A stretch of 64,000 bases of DNA from Paracyclopina nana (Eukaryota > Arthropoda > Copepoda > Cyclopoida > Cyclopettidae): contig JAGUCH010000005.1 in assembly GCA_019096065.1 (NCBI GenBank), positions 6,696,001 through 6,760,000 of the forward strand. The letters run 5' to 3'. The first letter of the stretch is position 1. Every line of letters begins with the position of its first letter. Position numbers and translations under genes: made by a program. Under the pieces are notes generated by a model. That model had not been told where the DNA came from and ran no database searches. It saw nothing but the letters and a program-made list of their open reading frames with translations. This document shows, one piece after another, positions 1-12,125 of this stretch.

Positions 1-990
1 TAGGCAATGTAAGGGAACTGGTGCCATTTTTCTGGGCCCACGCTGAAATGAGTGCATTTCTCGAAATAACATTTTCATTATATTCATTGAGTACGCTATA
101 CTTACTTGTTCAAGCTTGCAAAGAGTGTATTTGCAATTGTAAAGCCAAACAAAAGAAGAAAATTCTGTATCATATTCCCTAGGCTTTTAGGAGCATCCCT
201 GCGATAGGCATTGGCTTGGGGCAGGGGCTGAACCTGGTTTAGCTTAATTTTAGTGAGTGTGATCAATATTGTCAATACAATATGTGATAGAAAAGGGATG
301 CCAGTGATGAGAGCTTCAATTTTTAGTTTAGGCTGCATCAACTCCCAAGATTTGTAGTAAATCCCGTAGCAATAGGCCTAAGTCAAAGCAATTAGCCATT
401 TCCTGAGTTGCGTAAGCTGCTTCTATGTGTATACCTGGTTGAAAACTGGTCTTCCTGGCAAGTAAAGTTTGACCAATGCTGAGAACACTCCATACATCCA
501 AGCTACCAAAGCCAAATAGAAAGCTATGAAGGAATCATTGATGGAGGGAATGTTTTTCCACACGCAGATGAACATGAATTTGGCGCATGAAATGAACAAG
601 AAGAGGAACATGACAGAGTTACTCAGTGCAATTTTCATAATGTAATTTCCATTGCAAATCACCATAGGTAGCGGACCAAAGAGAAAACGAGCCAAATCAG
701 TGGTGCTAACAATCATTATATACAAGAATCCCTAAATCAAGACATTTGCCCCCTTGACTTAGAAAGCAATAGATGATTTTAAAACTTACAGTAACATTGA
801 TGCATGACGTTAGCTGATTGATGAGAGGTCTATAGTGGCCCATGCTACCCTCAAGCTCAAACTTGGCTGAGGCAAGTAAAAAGAAAGCACACAGCACGCT
901 TATTAGCCATGGAAAAGTTACAAGGGACTTCAACCAAATCGGAGTTGCAGCATCAATGTACAAGTTTTCTTCAAAAGTGCTGTTCCTCAT
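1..990 (-). CDS. Seven-helix membrane protein, copy A (3' end cut by window edge)
   Basis: Exons on the minus strand are 990-790, 731-435, 377-106 and 42-1 (partial). All junctions are GT/AG and the phases (0, 0, 2) agree. Exon lengths 201, 297 and 272 are identical to those of the nested copy B at 2382-3585, and the proteins are clearly paralogous. The start is the ATG at 990, which aligns with the copy B start (MRNSTFEE against MENTTFEV). Hydrophobic segments lie in exon 1 (one), exon 2 (about three) and exon 3 (two), with a last one expected in the truncated exon 4, so seven in all. Conserved stretches include FELEGSMGHYRP, CAKFMFICVWKNIPS and GRPVFNQ. I do not recognise a family; the topology is GPCR-like but no DRY or NPxxY motif is evident. 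It starts about 280 bp downstream of the NO synthase stop on the same strand. Confidence 0.75.
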
Positions 991-1271
991 GGTACCCAAC
1001 TTTCTCTTGTGATTGTTTGTAGGAAAATTCCGACTCTTATATACGAGAATGCTCATGCTTGAGTTCAGTTTGAGAGCGATGATTAGATAATGGTGCTAAG
1101 AGAGAGTTGTTTAGCGCCCTTCCATGCCCAGTTAAAAAGCAAAGCAATTAGAGCTTTCGTACACAACTGCAGATCTGATTATGAAAACAATTCATTTCTT
1201 AATTATTGTACAACATATGTACAGAATTTTTTTTTTTCAACAATCAGACATAAAATTAATGTTTGCACAGT

Positions 1272-4200
1272 TTAGCCAAAAAATTCCTCCACAAGTCTTC
1301 CAGATCTCTTGAGTTGCCTTACAACTTGCAAAGCCTCAGTCTCACCCAGTTTTGCCATCAGAATAGTTGTCAGAGCCTTCTTCACTTCCAGAGCCATGGT
1401 TGCCTGAAAAACAGATTTCAATTAAATGCAGCATTAGCAGCTCAGGATGTAGTGTCGTTATACCATTCCACAGATGAATAAATGCGCGTTTCTGTGCATG
1501 ATTGCATCAAAGACAACATCCTGGTCCTTGATGAGCAAATCTTGCACATATTGGCGCTCATTGTTCATCCTAGAAAAGGCCACTTTTCTGGTGATAAATG
1601 GCTCAGTTTCTTCATGAAACAGATTGTCATCCTGATCCCTGCAACCAAAATACAGCAATGCGTTAGGCTGCCTCCTCTGCTGCCAAAAAGCCCTGAACGG
1701 AGCAATTCCAGATCCAGCACAAATCATGATGATTGGAATCTCTTCACTTGGCAACTTGAACTGATCATTGGCATGGTGGTAGGTCAAAAAGGTAGTTTTT
1801 GCCTCCATCCTGTTGAGGAAATCAGAGCAGACACCGAACCTTTGCTTGAATCCAGACTCAAAGCTTGAATGCTCGAGCAGTAGATTGACCACTGGGATAA
1901 TCTGATCTCCAATCAGGTCATACTTGGGCTCATAAGAGGCCACACTGTATGATCTGGGCAGTAACTTCTTCATTGAGGCCACAAAGGAAGCAGCTGGGAT
2001 TTTGACGCCAGGAAATGCAGCCAAAAAGTCAGAGACATCAGGCTTTTTAGCTCGCCATTCTCGGAAGGCTTCATCTTCTTGGCACAGCTTCTCAACAGCT
2101 TCAGTCTCAGCTTTGTCGGTTGAGAAAGGAAGCCACATCCTCATGACATCCTGAGATGGACTGCTAGCCAGGTCCAAGTAACTTGTCAGGGCCTTTTTTA
2201 AGGTGCAAGGTGGCACATCACATTCTGCAACATAGACAAACAAAGAAGCAGGTGTTTTGCTGCATAACTTTATAATGCAATAAATCTAACATAAAACAGA
2301 GAGTTTTAAACAAACAGGACATCACTTCATAGAAGCGCTTTAATTAAGCTAGCTTCATCTAGGGATGATATACATGTAGCGCTACTGATTCAGACATTGT
2401 TTGATGGATTTCCACTGCACAAAAGTAGCAATGGAGGCAAAAATGCTTGCTATGAAAAAATGGTTGTAGATGTGGTAGACAATGTAAGGAAACTGGCTCC
2501 ATTTCTCAGGGCCCACACTGAAATGGCATTGAAATGCATTGTCAATCATGGTTAACTCTTTATTTTTGAGTTCTACTCACTAGTTGAGGTTTGCAAACAG
2601 TGTATTTGCAATGCAAAAGCAACAAAAGAGAAGAAAGTTTTGCAGCATATTTCCCATGCTCTTAGGAGCATCCCTGCGATCAGCAGTGCCTTGCACATGC
2701 GGCTCAACTTGATTGTGCCTAGATTTAGCGATAGTGATACAAATTGTTAAAACTATATGAGTTAGAAACGGGATGCCAGCTACTAAAGCTTCCATTTTCA
2801 GTTTTGGCTGCATCAGCTCCCAAGATCTGTGGTAAATCCCATAGCAATAGGCCTAATTGAAAGCAATTAGTCATTTCCTGTGCAAAATATGCCGCTTTAC
2901 AGAGTACCTGGTTAAAAACTGGCCTTCCTGGTGAGTAGGACTTGACAAAAGCTGACATCAAGCCAAACATCCAGGCTACCAAAGTCAAATAGAAGGCAAT
3001 GAAAGAATCATCCAGAGAGGGAATGTTTTTCCACACACAGATGAACATGAATTTGGCGCAAGAAATGAACAAGATTAGAAATACAACTGAGTTTCCCAAA
3101 GCAATTTTGACAATGTAGTTTCCATCGCATAACGCAACTGGCAAAGGCCCAAAGATGAATCGAACCCAATCAATTGTGGTTACAATTAGAATGTACAAAA
3201 ATCCCTAGAGAAAAGCACTTTTTTTCATGATTTATGTACTGCTTTGGATAAACATTTTGAGTTTTAAAATTGTAAGGCTAAACAAGTATGGTCTAAATAA
3301 GTAGGGCATTTTACCAATCTGTTAGAGAGGCTACGAGGTAAGTTTTTTGCTGCCTATCAGCTTGTTACAGAATTTCAAACTTACAGTTACATTTGTGAAG
3401 GAGGTTAACTGATTGATAACAGGCCTGTAGTGTCCCATGCTTCCTTCAAGCTCAAACTTGGCTGCTGCTAGCAAAAAGAAAGCGCAGAACACACTTATCA
3501 GCCATGGAAAAGTCACAAGGGCTTTCAACCATATTGGTGTGAGAGGATCAACGTACAAGTTGACTTCAAAAGTGGTATTTTCCATTTTTCACAACTTCCT
3601 TCTTAGGTTGACGTCTATTAGAAGAGTGAGAACTACACTCATCCTTGAAGAGAACACTCTCGATCTCACTTGGTGCTGCTAAAAGAGAGAAATGGATTGG
3701 CTTACCATTCCAAGAAACCACCTCAGACTCATCCGGTGCTGCAATCAATGAGTTCATAACATCTTCCACCAATTGGGGATGATTGTCTGGGAAAATGGTG
3801 ATATGATCCCCAGGAGCTAGCTTAAGCCAGGCACATGTTGGAAAGCCCAGGGTCACCAAAAAGTATCTGCTGGAGAGGACTTTCCTGCTGATCAACACAG
3901 TGGTCATCAGGTCAACTTGATGAAGAGCACTTCCATGAAATTTCTTCATATCTTTGTGAAAAATTAATTTGTAGTGAACTAAATAAGGCTGAAGCTCTTT
4001 AAAGTGTACCTGCAATGCAACTGCTGGTCTTTTGCACTTGGTGGCTGATCCAGCTTGCCTTTCTGGCCCTGGCTTGTGCAAAAGGCAAATAGTCTTCATA
4101 TTTGGCAGGCAACTCCAATTTCAGCATGTGGCACCCATTCTTCAAGACTGACTCAGTCCAAGACCTGAAGGGCTTGTCCTGGCCCTTCTGATCATCTCCC

Positions 4201-6774
4201 AGGAACAAGGGTGCAATCCTGGTTGCCCCCAGATCATCCAGGCTCTGGTCACAAAACTTTCCAAAGGCGCAAAAATCTTCATAATTGGAACTGCCGAGGG
4301 CAAACACAGAAAACTTCAAGCCCGTCAGCTGGTTTTGGCGCTTCTCCTTCAGGGCATCTTCCAGCTGACATTTGAAGCCAATGGCATGATGGGGAGAATC
4401 TCCATTGCCAGTGGTTGAGGTCAATATCAAGATGAGGGACTTGTCTTTGTCCACATCCTGGATGAGGCTCCAAGTGTCTTCATGCAGAGGCTGAACGGAG
4501 GTCTTGAACAGCTTTTCTAAGCATTTGGACAGGAGTGAGGCGTACATTTTGGCAGTTCCAGTGGAAGTGCCATAGAAGATGTAGGCCTCTGGTCTATTTT
4601 CGTACCTCTTCTGGTACAAGGAGGAGATGAACCAAAGGGCCTTGGCAATGCCAGTGACACTTCGCTTTCTGCTCTTCAGCTCATTTTTCCACAGAGGCTC
4701 TTGGTACTCATAGGAGGGAGACAAGTGGTAGCTCAACATTTCCTGGTGGAAAGTTGGCACCAATCCAGAGGAGATGGGTGGGACTATCCATATCCAATCA
4801 GCAGGGCAACCTCCTCTGACCTTGTGCTCAGTTTTAAAGTGCATCATGTATTGCTCAGCCTACCAGAATGTGCAAACATCAATAGTTTCTCAAAAAATGT
4901 AAATACAAGCATACCAAAGTGTGGTGATCCACTATGGTGATGCCAGCTCTTTTGAAGCTGTGCAAAACTGCCACAGATAATTCTGTGTTGACCCTCTCTT
5001 GCCACAAATCATCTTGATTGGAAGAGTCCAGCTCCAAAGCATCAGCTACTTCCTGCCAAATAATGTTTTCAACGCCATATTACATATTGATCTTTGGCTT
5101 TTTTTACTTGTCTGAGGTTGTATCTGTGCTCATCAAGGAGATCCCTGGTTGCAATTTCAGACAGAGCATACCAGCCAGAAAAAGGGCAGAATGGGAATTG
5201 GATGCCAGCAATTTCAAGGAGCATTCCACTCACAGCTGGCAATCCGTACCACTCCAATTCCAGCTCAGCAATAGCCTCCAATCTTGGGTGAGCTATTTTC
5301 ACCCTAGGCACTATTTCCTCTGGGATCTCATACAAGTGTGGCTTGCCATCTGGGCCAGAGATGACCAGAGGTAAAACGTCAAATCTGGTGCCTTTCCCTG
5401 CCCAGCCCAAGGTTTGGCAAAACTTTACACAAAATACTATAATGGATGTTTAAAACTGACTAAAATTCCAATTTTAGTTACCTCAGTGAATTCAATGTTG
5501 GCCTTGTCCCCAACCCACTTTGTGGCCTCTTCGTCAATCCAGTAGCCAGCATACATGAACAATTGAGCATTCCACATTCTGAACTGATCAGAGTTGTCTG
5601 GTTGCCTCTCTGGGAACAATGTGATGGTTGGCTTGATGCTGCCATTGTTGAAGGATTCCACAATGTGAGTCTTGATCTCCTCGAAGACCTCGTCACAGGA
5701 GCTGATTCCCTTTCTCTTGTCCCTGATCACCAGATCTTTCCACACACTTCGGCCAGAGCACCGAGCTGCATTCCTCCAGGCTGTTTTGGCACCAAAAGCC
5801 AGCTCATCCAGAGTCAATTGGAAATGTCCATTCAAAGTCAAATTTTCCTTCACTGCAGCCCACCTCTCGTCAAACTCGGGCTTCCTTCGAGGAGGGAGAC
5901 TTGCATGCATTATTTTCTGGCATTAGCCCGGTTCCAACAATGAAAATCAGTATAGTATGGACACCTTACTTATACTTATAAGTATAGTATGGTGCCTGCT
6001 AGCTCGCGCGCTCAGCTGCACCATACTATACTAGTTAATCGTACTTATACTATACTTATTTTGTTGTTGGAACCGGGCTATTATTATGAGCAGGTCATGA
6101 TTTTACCTGCCAACTTCAGTGAAGTATTCCTCAAAGAAATCCTTAGCATGAGCGAGTTTCTGACCTTTTCTCAGACCTCTTTTCACAGTGCCAAAAGAGC
6201 CCATCAACGCACCGCCACATTTCCTCTCTACGCAGGCCAACGTCTGGAATTAATTTTAAAACATTCAACAATTGTAATATTATTTGCATGAGTAAGGAGC
6301 GAGTAAAAAATCTACAAAACTAAGCTGCCTGTACCAATCAAAATTGACAAAAACAAAGGTGTACTGACCAAAAAAGATTTACCAATCAAAGATGTACCTA
6401 ACAAAGTTGAGCCGAACAAAGTTGTACCTAATAAAGAAGTTGTACCAAACAAAGTTGTACCTAAAGAGAAGTTGTACTAAACAAAGTTGTACCAAACAAA
6501 GTTGTACCAAACATAGTTGTACCAAACAAAGATGTACCAAACAAAGTTGTACCAAACAAAGTTGTACAAAAAAAGTTGTATGTACCAAACAAAGTTTTAC
6601 CTTTTTAGCTAATTTTCACAAGGTTTTAAAAAAGCTCCAGTAAAACATAACTCATTGAAAAAATGTTGGGTTATTTACCTGCAGATTTCTCCCAGAGATC
6701 AAAGTGTCATTCAAAGTTTCTTTTGTGGCCACGTTTGCGACTTGATTTGGATTTTCTCCAGGTTTTGGCTTCAT
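1272..6774 (-). CDS. NOS: Nitric oxide synthase, complete, nine exons, 1042 aa
   Basis: Makes NO and citrulline from arginine, NADPH and O2. Exons: 6774-6679, 6243-6107, 5899-5482, 5422-5108, 5052-4915, 4859-4010, 3951-3670, 2224-1464, 1403-1272; the phases agree throughout. The start ATG lies in GCCACCATG. Visible landmarks: CX4C zinc pair C36/C41; heme-ligand Cys125 in WRNAARCSGR; likely substrate Glu306 in SGWYALSEIATRD; pterin/dimer region GGCPADWIWIVPP; basic calmodulin-type helix near 430-453 (KSRKRSVTGIAK); FMN site FYGTSTGTA; FAD motif PRSYSVAS; NADPH motif SGIAPFRAFWQQR. The FMN module lacks the roughly 40-residue autoregulatory insert of constitutive NOS, and the protein stops at VEEFFG without a C-terminal tail, so it resembles inducible NOS. 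There is no PDZ domain. Intron 7 contains a separate gene and intron 2 a MITE-like insertion. Confidence 0.93.
2382..3585 (-). CDS. Seven-helix membrane protein, copy B, nested in NOS intron 7
   Basis: Exons 3585-3385, 3204-2908, 2852-2581 and 2517-2382 give 906 nt, 301 aa. All introns are GT/AG and phases are 0, 0 and 2. The protein has about seven hydrophobic segments: residues 18-43, three in exon 2, two in exon 3 and one near 270-290 (NHFFIASIFASIATF). It has a short extracellular-like N-terminus with an N-x-T site (MENTTFE) and ends KSIKQCLNQ. It lies entirely between NOS exons 7 and 8 on the same strand, so NOS splicing must skip four internal exons with good splice sites. The first ATG is 84 bp past the NOS donor at 3669. 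Copy A is the sister gene. The family is not recognised; an orphan chemosensory or rhodopsin-like receptor is possible but unproven. Confidence 0.78.
5924..6080. mobile_element. MITE-like element with TA flanks in NOS intron 2
   Basis: The ends are inverted copies: TAGCCCGGTTCCAACAA at the left and TTGTTGGAACCGGGCTA at the right. The interior has further palindromic AT-rich sequence (repeats of TATAGTATGG and its complement). TA at both ends suggests a Tc1/mariner-type TA target site. The element is about 157 bp and non-coding. Its left end is about 23 bp from the acceptor of NOS exon 3, so it supplies most of the upstream branch-point region. Confidence 0.7.
6360..6605. repeat. 15-bp minisatellite in NOS intron 1
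   Basis: Tandem copies of roughly GTTGTACCAAACAAA, with some variants of GATGTACC and GAAGTTGTACC type. The open frames across it on both strands (CTKQS and CLVQL repeats) are artefacts of the repeat. Confidence 0.85.
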
Positions 6775-7584
6775 GGTGGCGGGAGAGGAAACTCAAACTG
6801 AGCGCCAATTTGTGACGATGAGGCCATGAGCAATATGACTTGACTGCCAAGAACGCACTAAGCCATCCCCACCAACCAAAACTAGCTTAATAATTTACGC
6901 CTCCCACTTATCCACAAAAACAGGGCCTTCGGCTCAATTTATGGCCACATTTCCTTTTTCCAAATGGAAGTGAAATTACACTATTTTTGAATTAACACCG
7001 CATGAAAAATATCTTGCACTTATTTTACCAAAATTATGCTGTAAAATATTTAGAATGGACTTAACTTGTATACATGAACCTTCAGGAATTTTTGGATTCA
7101 AGGTAGATTATTTTTCGTGGTTGGTGGGGCTCGTTTAATTGCTCAATAATACGTACTTGTGCGACTCTGAGAAACCATCTTCGTGCTCACGTTTTCACCC
7201 CTGGCTGGTATTAAGAAGGTTCAATATGTAATTTCACAAAATTCACTCAGGAATCATGACACAGCCAAACCTGCTGATTGCCACCCATGGACCCTAAATT
7301 GATGTTTACTTCGTCTCATGTGAAATAAATTGGCTACTTTCCCCTAGGAAAGATGAAATGTTTTTTGGCCACCATAAATAACTTTTGAATTATGGTGAAT
7401 TTCACATCTTACATTGACGAGGTTAGGTGACCTTTAGCCTTAATGTTCCGTGAAGCTCAAATAGAACACACACTAAGTTTTGTATTTATTTTGAGGTGCA
7501 GTCAAATATTTAGAAACATAACGTGTTAGCAATAATTCATTGATATGAATGATAATAGTGCACTTTTGTTTGAATTGAGAAAGG
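6775..7584. other. Intergenic spacer between NOS 5' end and the DEG/ENaC 3' end
   Basis: AT-rich, with no convincing ORF, splice-paired exon or RNA gene seen. It must hold the NOS promoter (minus strand, rising from 6775) and the 3' UTR of the DEG/ENaC gene. No recognisable TATA box or polyadenylation signal could be assigned with confidence. Confidence 0.5.
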
Positions 7585-9413
7585 CTAATTTAGTCTCCAA
7601 AACAATCTGGGAACTAATTTAGCAATCCAGAAAATTATTTCAGCCATGCTTAGAATACTCATGCCTGTAAAAAGTCCCATAGTTCCACCTATAAAAAATG
7701 GGAATCATCTATCTTTTAAATACATAAGACACTACTGAAGCAATCACCAAACACTCCAAGCTTGTCTCCAAAAGTAACTTTTTTGTCCATAATGCTTCTG
7801 AAGTACTTTTTGGTCTCAAACCTAACTGAAACTATGGCTATATCAGACTCAAACAATTGCTCACACAATTGGATTTGCTTTGGGCTAAATATTCCATCAT
7901 TGCTTGGAATTTGAGAGGAATTTCCCAACTCAGAATACATTTTCATCATGTAGAGCAGCCCATCATACCTGCAAACAAATTTCTTTTTTCTTTAGAAATC
8001 ACCCTTATGTTGACTAAAAATTGGCTATGCATTTACCCATTTTTTAGCTTATTGTCAGTTAGTTTGTGGCCAAGACCGTTTGGAGTACTGCAATAGTCCT
8101 TCACATTTGTCTTGAATTCTTGCTCATTCACAGTGAAGCGTATGTCATTGCAGTCAGGCAAACAATCGCAATCATGAGCTTTGTTATGGTTGAAGGCTGC
8201 ATAGAAACAGGTGTTTCCAAATACATCACAGATGCTTTGGACGTCTTCAAACCTGGGAATATCCCAAGGAATACAATTACATTGGCTAGACGCGAATTGT
8301 ATTCTGCACTCAAACACACAAGAACTTTGGCTGTACTTATGAAACAATTTGCTGCCTTTTGACTCTTGGGGAAGTTTGCATTTTCTTTGGCTCAGAGGTA
8401 TCTCCATCAAACCACTGGTTGCAACAACTTCAACTGGGGCAATGTCAAATATCTTTTTGTATCCTGGCCTCGCAGCTTTTGCTAAGGAATTGATTTCAAA
8501 GTATTGATTTGCAGATGTAATTCCAATAAGAAAATCCTTCTTCGAGGATTTTCTGTTAAAATTTGAACTGTCAATGAAAAAATCTAGAGCATTCTTTGCT
8601 CCAGATCCCTGACCATTTGCAATAAGGATATTGTTAAGTTCAGATCCATATGCTTCGCCAAATGTTTCCTTAAACCAACTTTCTTTAAGATAGGTCATAG
8701 TGGACTCTCCATTGAAGGAATAACAAATTCCAAGGTCAGTGATAACTGGCTTGAAAATATTGCACTCAAAAGGTTGATCAGCAGTTAGGATGTAAGAACA
8801 ATATGGCAAGTATGAGGTTGTATCCATTTGAATATCATCTGAATAGTTTGCAATTGAATACTTTAATATCCTTTAAAAACAATCTCATTCATTTGCAAAG
8901 ACCACCTGTAATTTATACATAATGAATGTTCACCAATCATGAAATGCTACAATTAGAAAAAATGGGTTCTTTTCAAATGAATGAGAATGCTACTTGGGAT
9001 TATTTCTATATGGAGCCAAAAAGTCAGTGACATTAAAATGGCTCTGGCCTCTGCCTACTGCCATTCTCATAATCTTCATAACAGGTGCCAATTTGCCTCC
9101 CACCCATTTGGACCAATAATTGCAGCATGCATCCCCCATTTCTTCGGAATTGCAATTGTAATCACCAATGAATCCCCAAATGCCATTATAACAGTCAGAA
9201 ACACTTGCTAGTAATGTTGGATCTCTTGAAGCGGCTTCACACTGAGAGTTGACAAATGTTTGTCGTGATCTGTGAGAAGTATATTCCTCTTTCTCCCCTC
9301 TAAATATCGAAGGAATGTCAAAGAGTGAAATAGTTTCATTTGGAGTGAATCCCAATGCAAGACCTAAGTCAGCAAAATATCCATGCAGAGCTTTTTCATG
9401 TTGAGATATTTTG

Positions 9414-9535
9414 GGCAGTGGCCAGATAACCAGCGCACAGAAATCCCGAAATCACACAATGCACACACCAGCCTCATTAACCATTGAAACGCACAGAAAA
9501 CCCAAAATCACACAATGCACATCAACCTCACTCAC
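9414..9535 (+). repeat. Left terminal inverted repeat, non-satellite outer part
   Basis: Begins GGCAGTGGCCAGATAACC and matches the complement of about 18295-18416 almost base for base. It contains an internal direct duplication of about 50 bp: CGCACAGAAATCCCGAAATC and CGCACAGAAAACCCAAAATC are each followed by ACACAATGCACA. Confidence 0.88.
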
Positions 9536-12125
9536 CTCACAATCCTCACCCACCTCACAATCCTCACCCACCTCACAATACTGACCCACCTCATCATCCT
9601 AACCCACCTCACATTCCTCACCCACCTCACAATCCTCACCCACCTCACTCACCTCATCAACCTCACTCACCTCATCAACCTCACTCACCTCACTCGCCTC
9701 TCAAGCCTCACCAACCTCACTCACCTCACCCACCTCATCAGCCTCACTCACCTCACTCGCCTCATCAACCTCACTCACCTCACCAACCTCACTCACCTCA
9801 CTCACCTCACTCGCCTCATCAACCTCACTCACCTCACCCACCTCATCAACCTCACTCACCTCACCAACCTCACTCACCTCACTCTCCTCATCAACCTCAC
9901 TCACCTCACTCGCCTCATCAACCTCACTCACCTCACCAACCTCACCCACCTCACTCACCTCACCAACCTCACTCACCTCACCAACCTCACTCACCTCACT
10001 CGCCTCATCAACCTCACTCACCTCACTCGCCTCATCAACCTCACTCACCTCACTCGCCTCATCAACCTCACTCACCTCACCAACCTCACTCACCTCACTC
10101 ACCTCACTCGCCTCATCAACCTCACTCACCTCACCCACCTCATCAACCTCACTCACCTCACCAACCTCACTCACCTCACTCGCCTCATCAACCTCACTCA
10201 CCTCACTCGCCTCATCAACCTCACTCACCTCACCAACCTCACTCACCTCATCAACCTCACTCACCTCACCCACCTCACCCACCTCACCCACCTCACCCAC
10301 CTCACCCACCTCACCCACCTCATCAACCTCACTCACCTCACTCGCCTCATCAACCTCACTCACCTCACTCACCTCATCAACCTCACTCACCTCACCAACC
10401 TCACTCACCTCACTCGCCTCATCAACCTCACTCACCTCACTCGCCTCATCAACCTCACTCACCTCACTCGCCTCATCAACCTCACTCACCTCACTCACCT
10501 CACTCGCCTCATCAACCTCACTCACCTCACTCACCTCATCAACCTCACTCACCTCACCAACCTCACTCACCTCACTCACCTCATCAACCTCACTCACCTC
10601 ACCATCCTCATCCACCTCACTCTCCTCACCAACCTCACTCAACCTCACTCACCTCATCAACCTCACTCCCACCTCACTCACCTCACCAACCTCATCAACC
10701 TCACTACCTCACTCACCTCACTCACCTCACCAACCTCACTCACCTCACTCACCTCACTCACCTCACCAACCTCACTCACCTCACTCACCTCACTCGCCTC
10801 ACCAACCTCACTCACCTCACCCACCTCATCAACCTCACTCACCTCACCCACCTCACCCACCTCACTCACCTCACCAACCTCACTCGCCTCATCAACCTCA
10901 CTCACCTCACTCGCCTCATCAACCTCACTCACCTCATCAACCTCACTCACCTCACAATCCTCACCCACCTCACTCACCTCACTCGCCTCATCAACCTCAC
11001 TCACCTCACCAACCTCACTCACCTCACCAACCTCACTCACCTCACCAACCTCACTCACCTCACTCACCTCACCCACCTCATCAACCTCACTCACCTCACT
11101 CGCCTCATCAACCTCACTCACCTCACTCACCTCATCAACCTCACTCACCTCACCCACCTCACCAACCTCACTCACCTCACTCACCTCACCAACCTCACTC
11201 ACCTCACTCACCTCATCAACCTCACTCACCTCACTCACCTCATCAACCTCACTCACCTCACTCACCTCACTCACCTCATCAACCTCACTCACCTCACCAA
11301 CCTCACTCACCTCACTCACCTCACCCACCTCACTCACCTCACCCACCTCATCAACCTCACTCACCTCACTCACCTCACCAACCTCACTCACCTCACTCGC
11401 CTCATCAACCTCACTCACCTCACTCGCCTCATCAACCTCACTCACCTCACCAACCTCATCAACCTCACTCACCTCATCAACCTCACTCACCTCACCAACC
11501 TCATCAACCTCACTCACCTCATCAACCTCACTCACCTCACCAACCTGACTCACCTCACTCACCTCACTCGCCTCATCAACCTCACTCACCTCACCCACCT
11601 CATCAACCTCACTCACCTCACCCACCTCATCAACCTCACTCACCTCACCAACCTCACTCGCCTCATCAACCTCACTCACCTCACTCGCCTCATCAACCTC
11701 ACTCACCTCACCAACCTCACTCACCTCACCCACCTCATCAACCTCACTCACCTCACCCACCTCATCAACCTCACTCACCTCACTCACCTCATCAACCTCA
11801 CTCACCTCACCAACCTCACTCACCTCACTCGCCTCATCAACCTCACTCACCTCACCAACCTCACTCACCTCACCCACCTCATCAACCTCACTCACCTCAC
11901 CCACCTCATCAACCTCACTCACCTCATCAACCTCACCAACCTAACTCACCTCACCCACCTCATCAACCTCACTCACCTCACTCGCCTCATCAACCTCACT
12001 CACCTCATCAACCTCACTCACCTCACCCACCTCATCAACCTCACTCACCTCACCAACCTCACTCACCTCATCAACCTCACTCACCTCACCCACCTCATCA
12101 ACCTCACTCACCTCACCAACCTCAC
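9536..12125 (+). repeat. Left-arm 9-bp satellite (CCTCAYCNN)
   Basis: About 2.6 kb of head-to-tail 9-bp units: CCTCACTCA, CCTCACTCG, CCTCATCAA, CCTCACCAA and CCTCACCCA. Units are arranged in larger irregular blocks. Because the period is a multiple of three and lacks stop words, long open frames run on both strands (PHSPHQ-, LTHLINLT-, TSLTSPTS- and SEVDEVGE-type), including one of 900 codons. None is credible as a gene. Confidence 0.93.

Noticed and set aside
3999..4099. Continuous reading of NOS exon 6 into exon 7 without an intron
   Set aside because: The frames differ; a 58-nt GT/AG intron (4009-3952) restores phase and removes residues foreign to NOS.
6379..6643. Open frames with CLVQL and CTKQS repeats
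   Set aside because: Products of the 15-bp minisatellite in NOS intron 1.
9406..9424. Target site as a 10-bp duplication with ends starting CAG, as in hAT elements
   Set aside because: With CAG ends the flanks do not match; the 8-bp ATATTTTG with GGCAG ends gives a perfect duplication and perfectly inverted ends.
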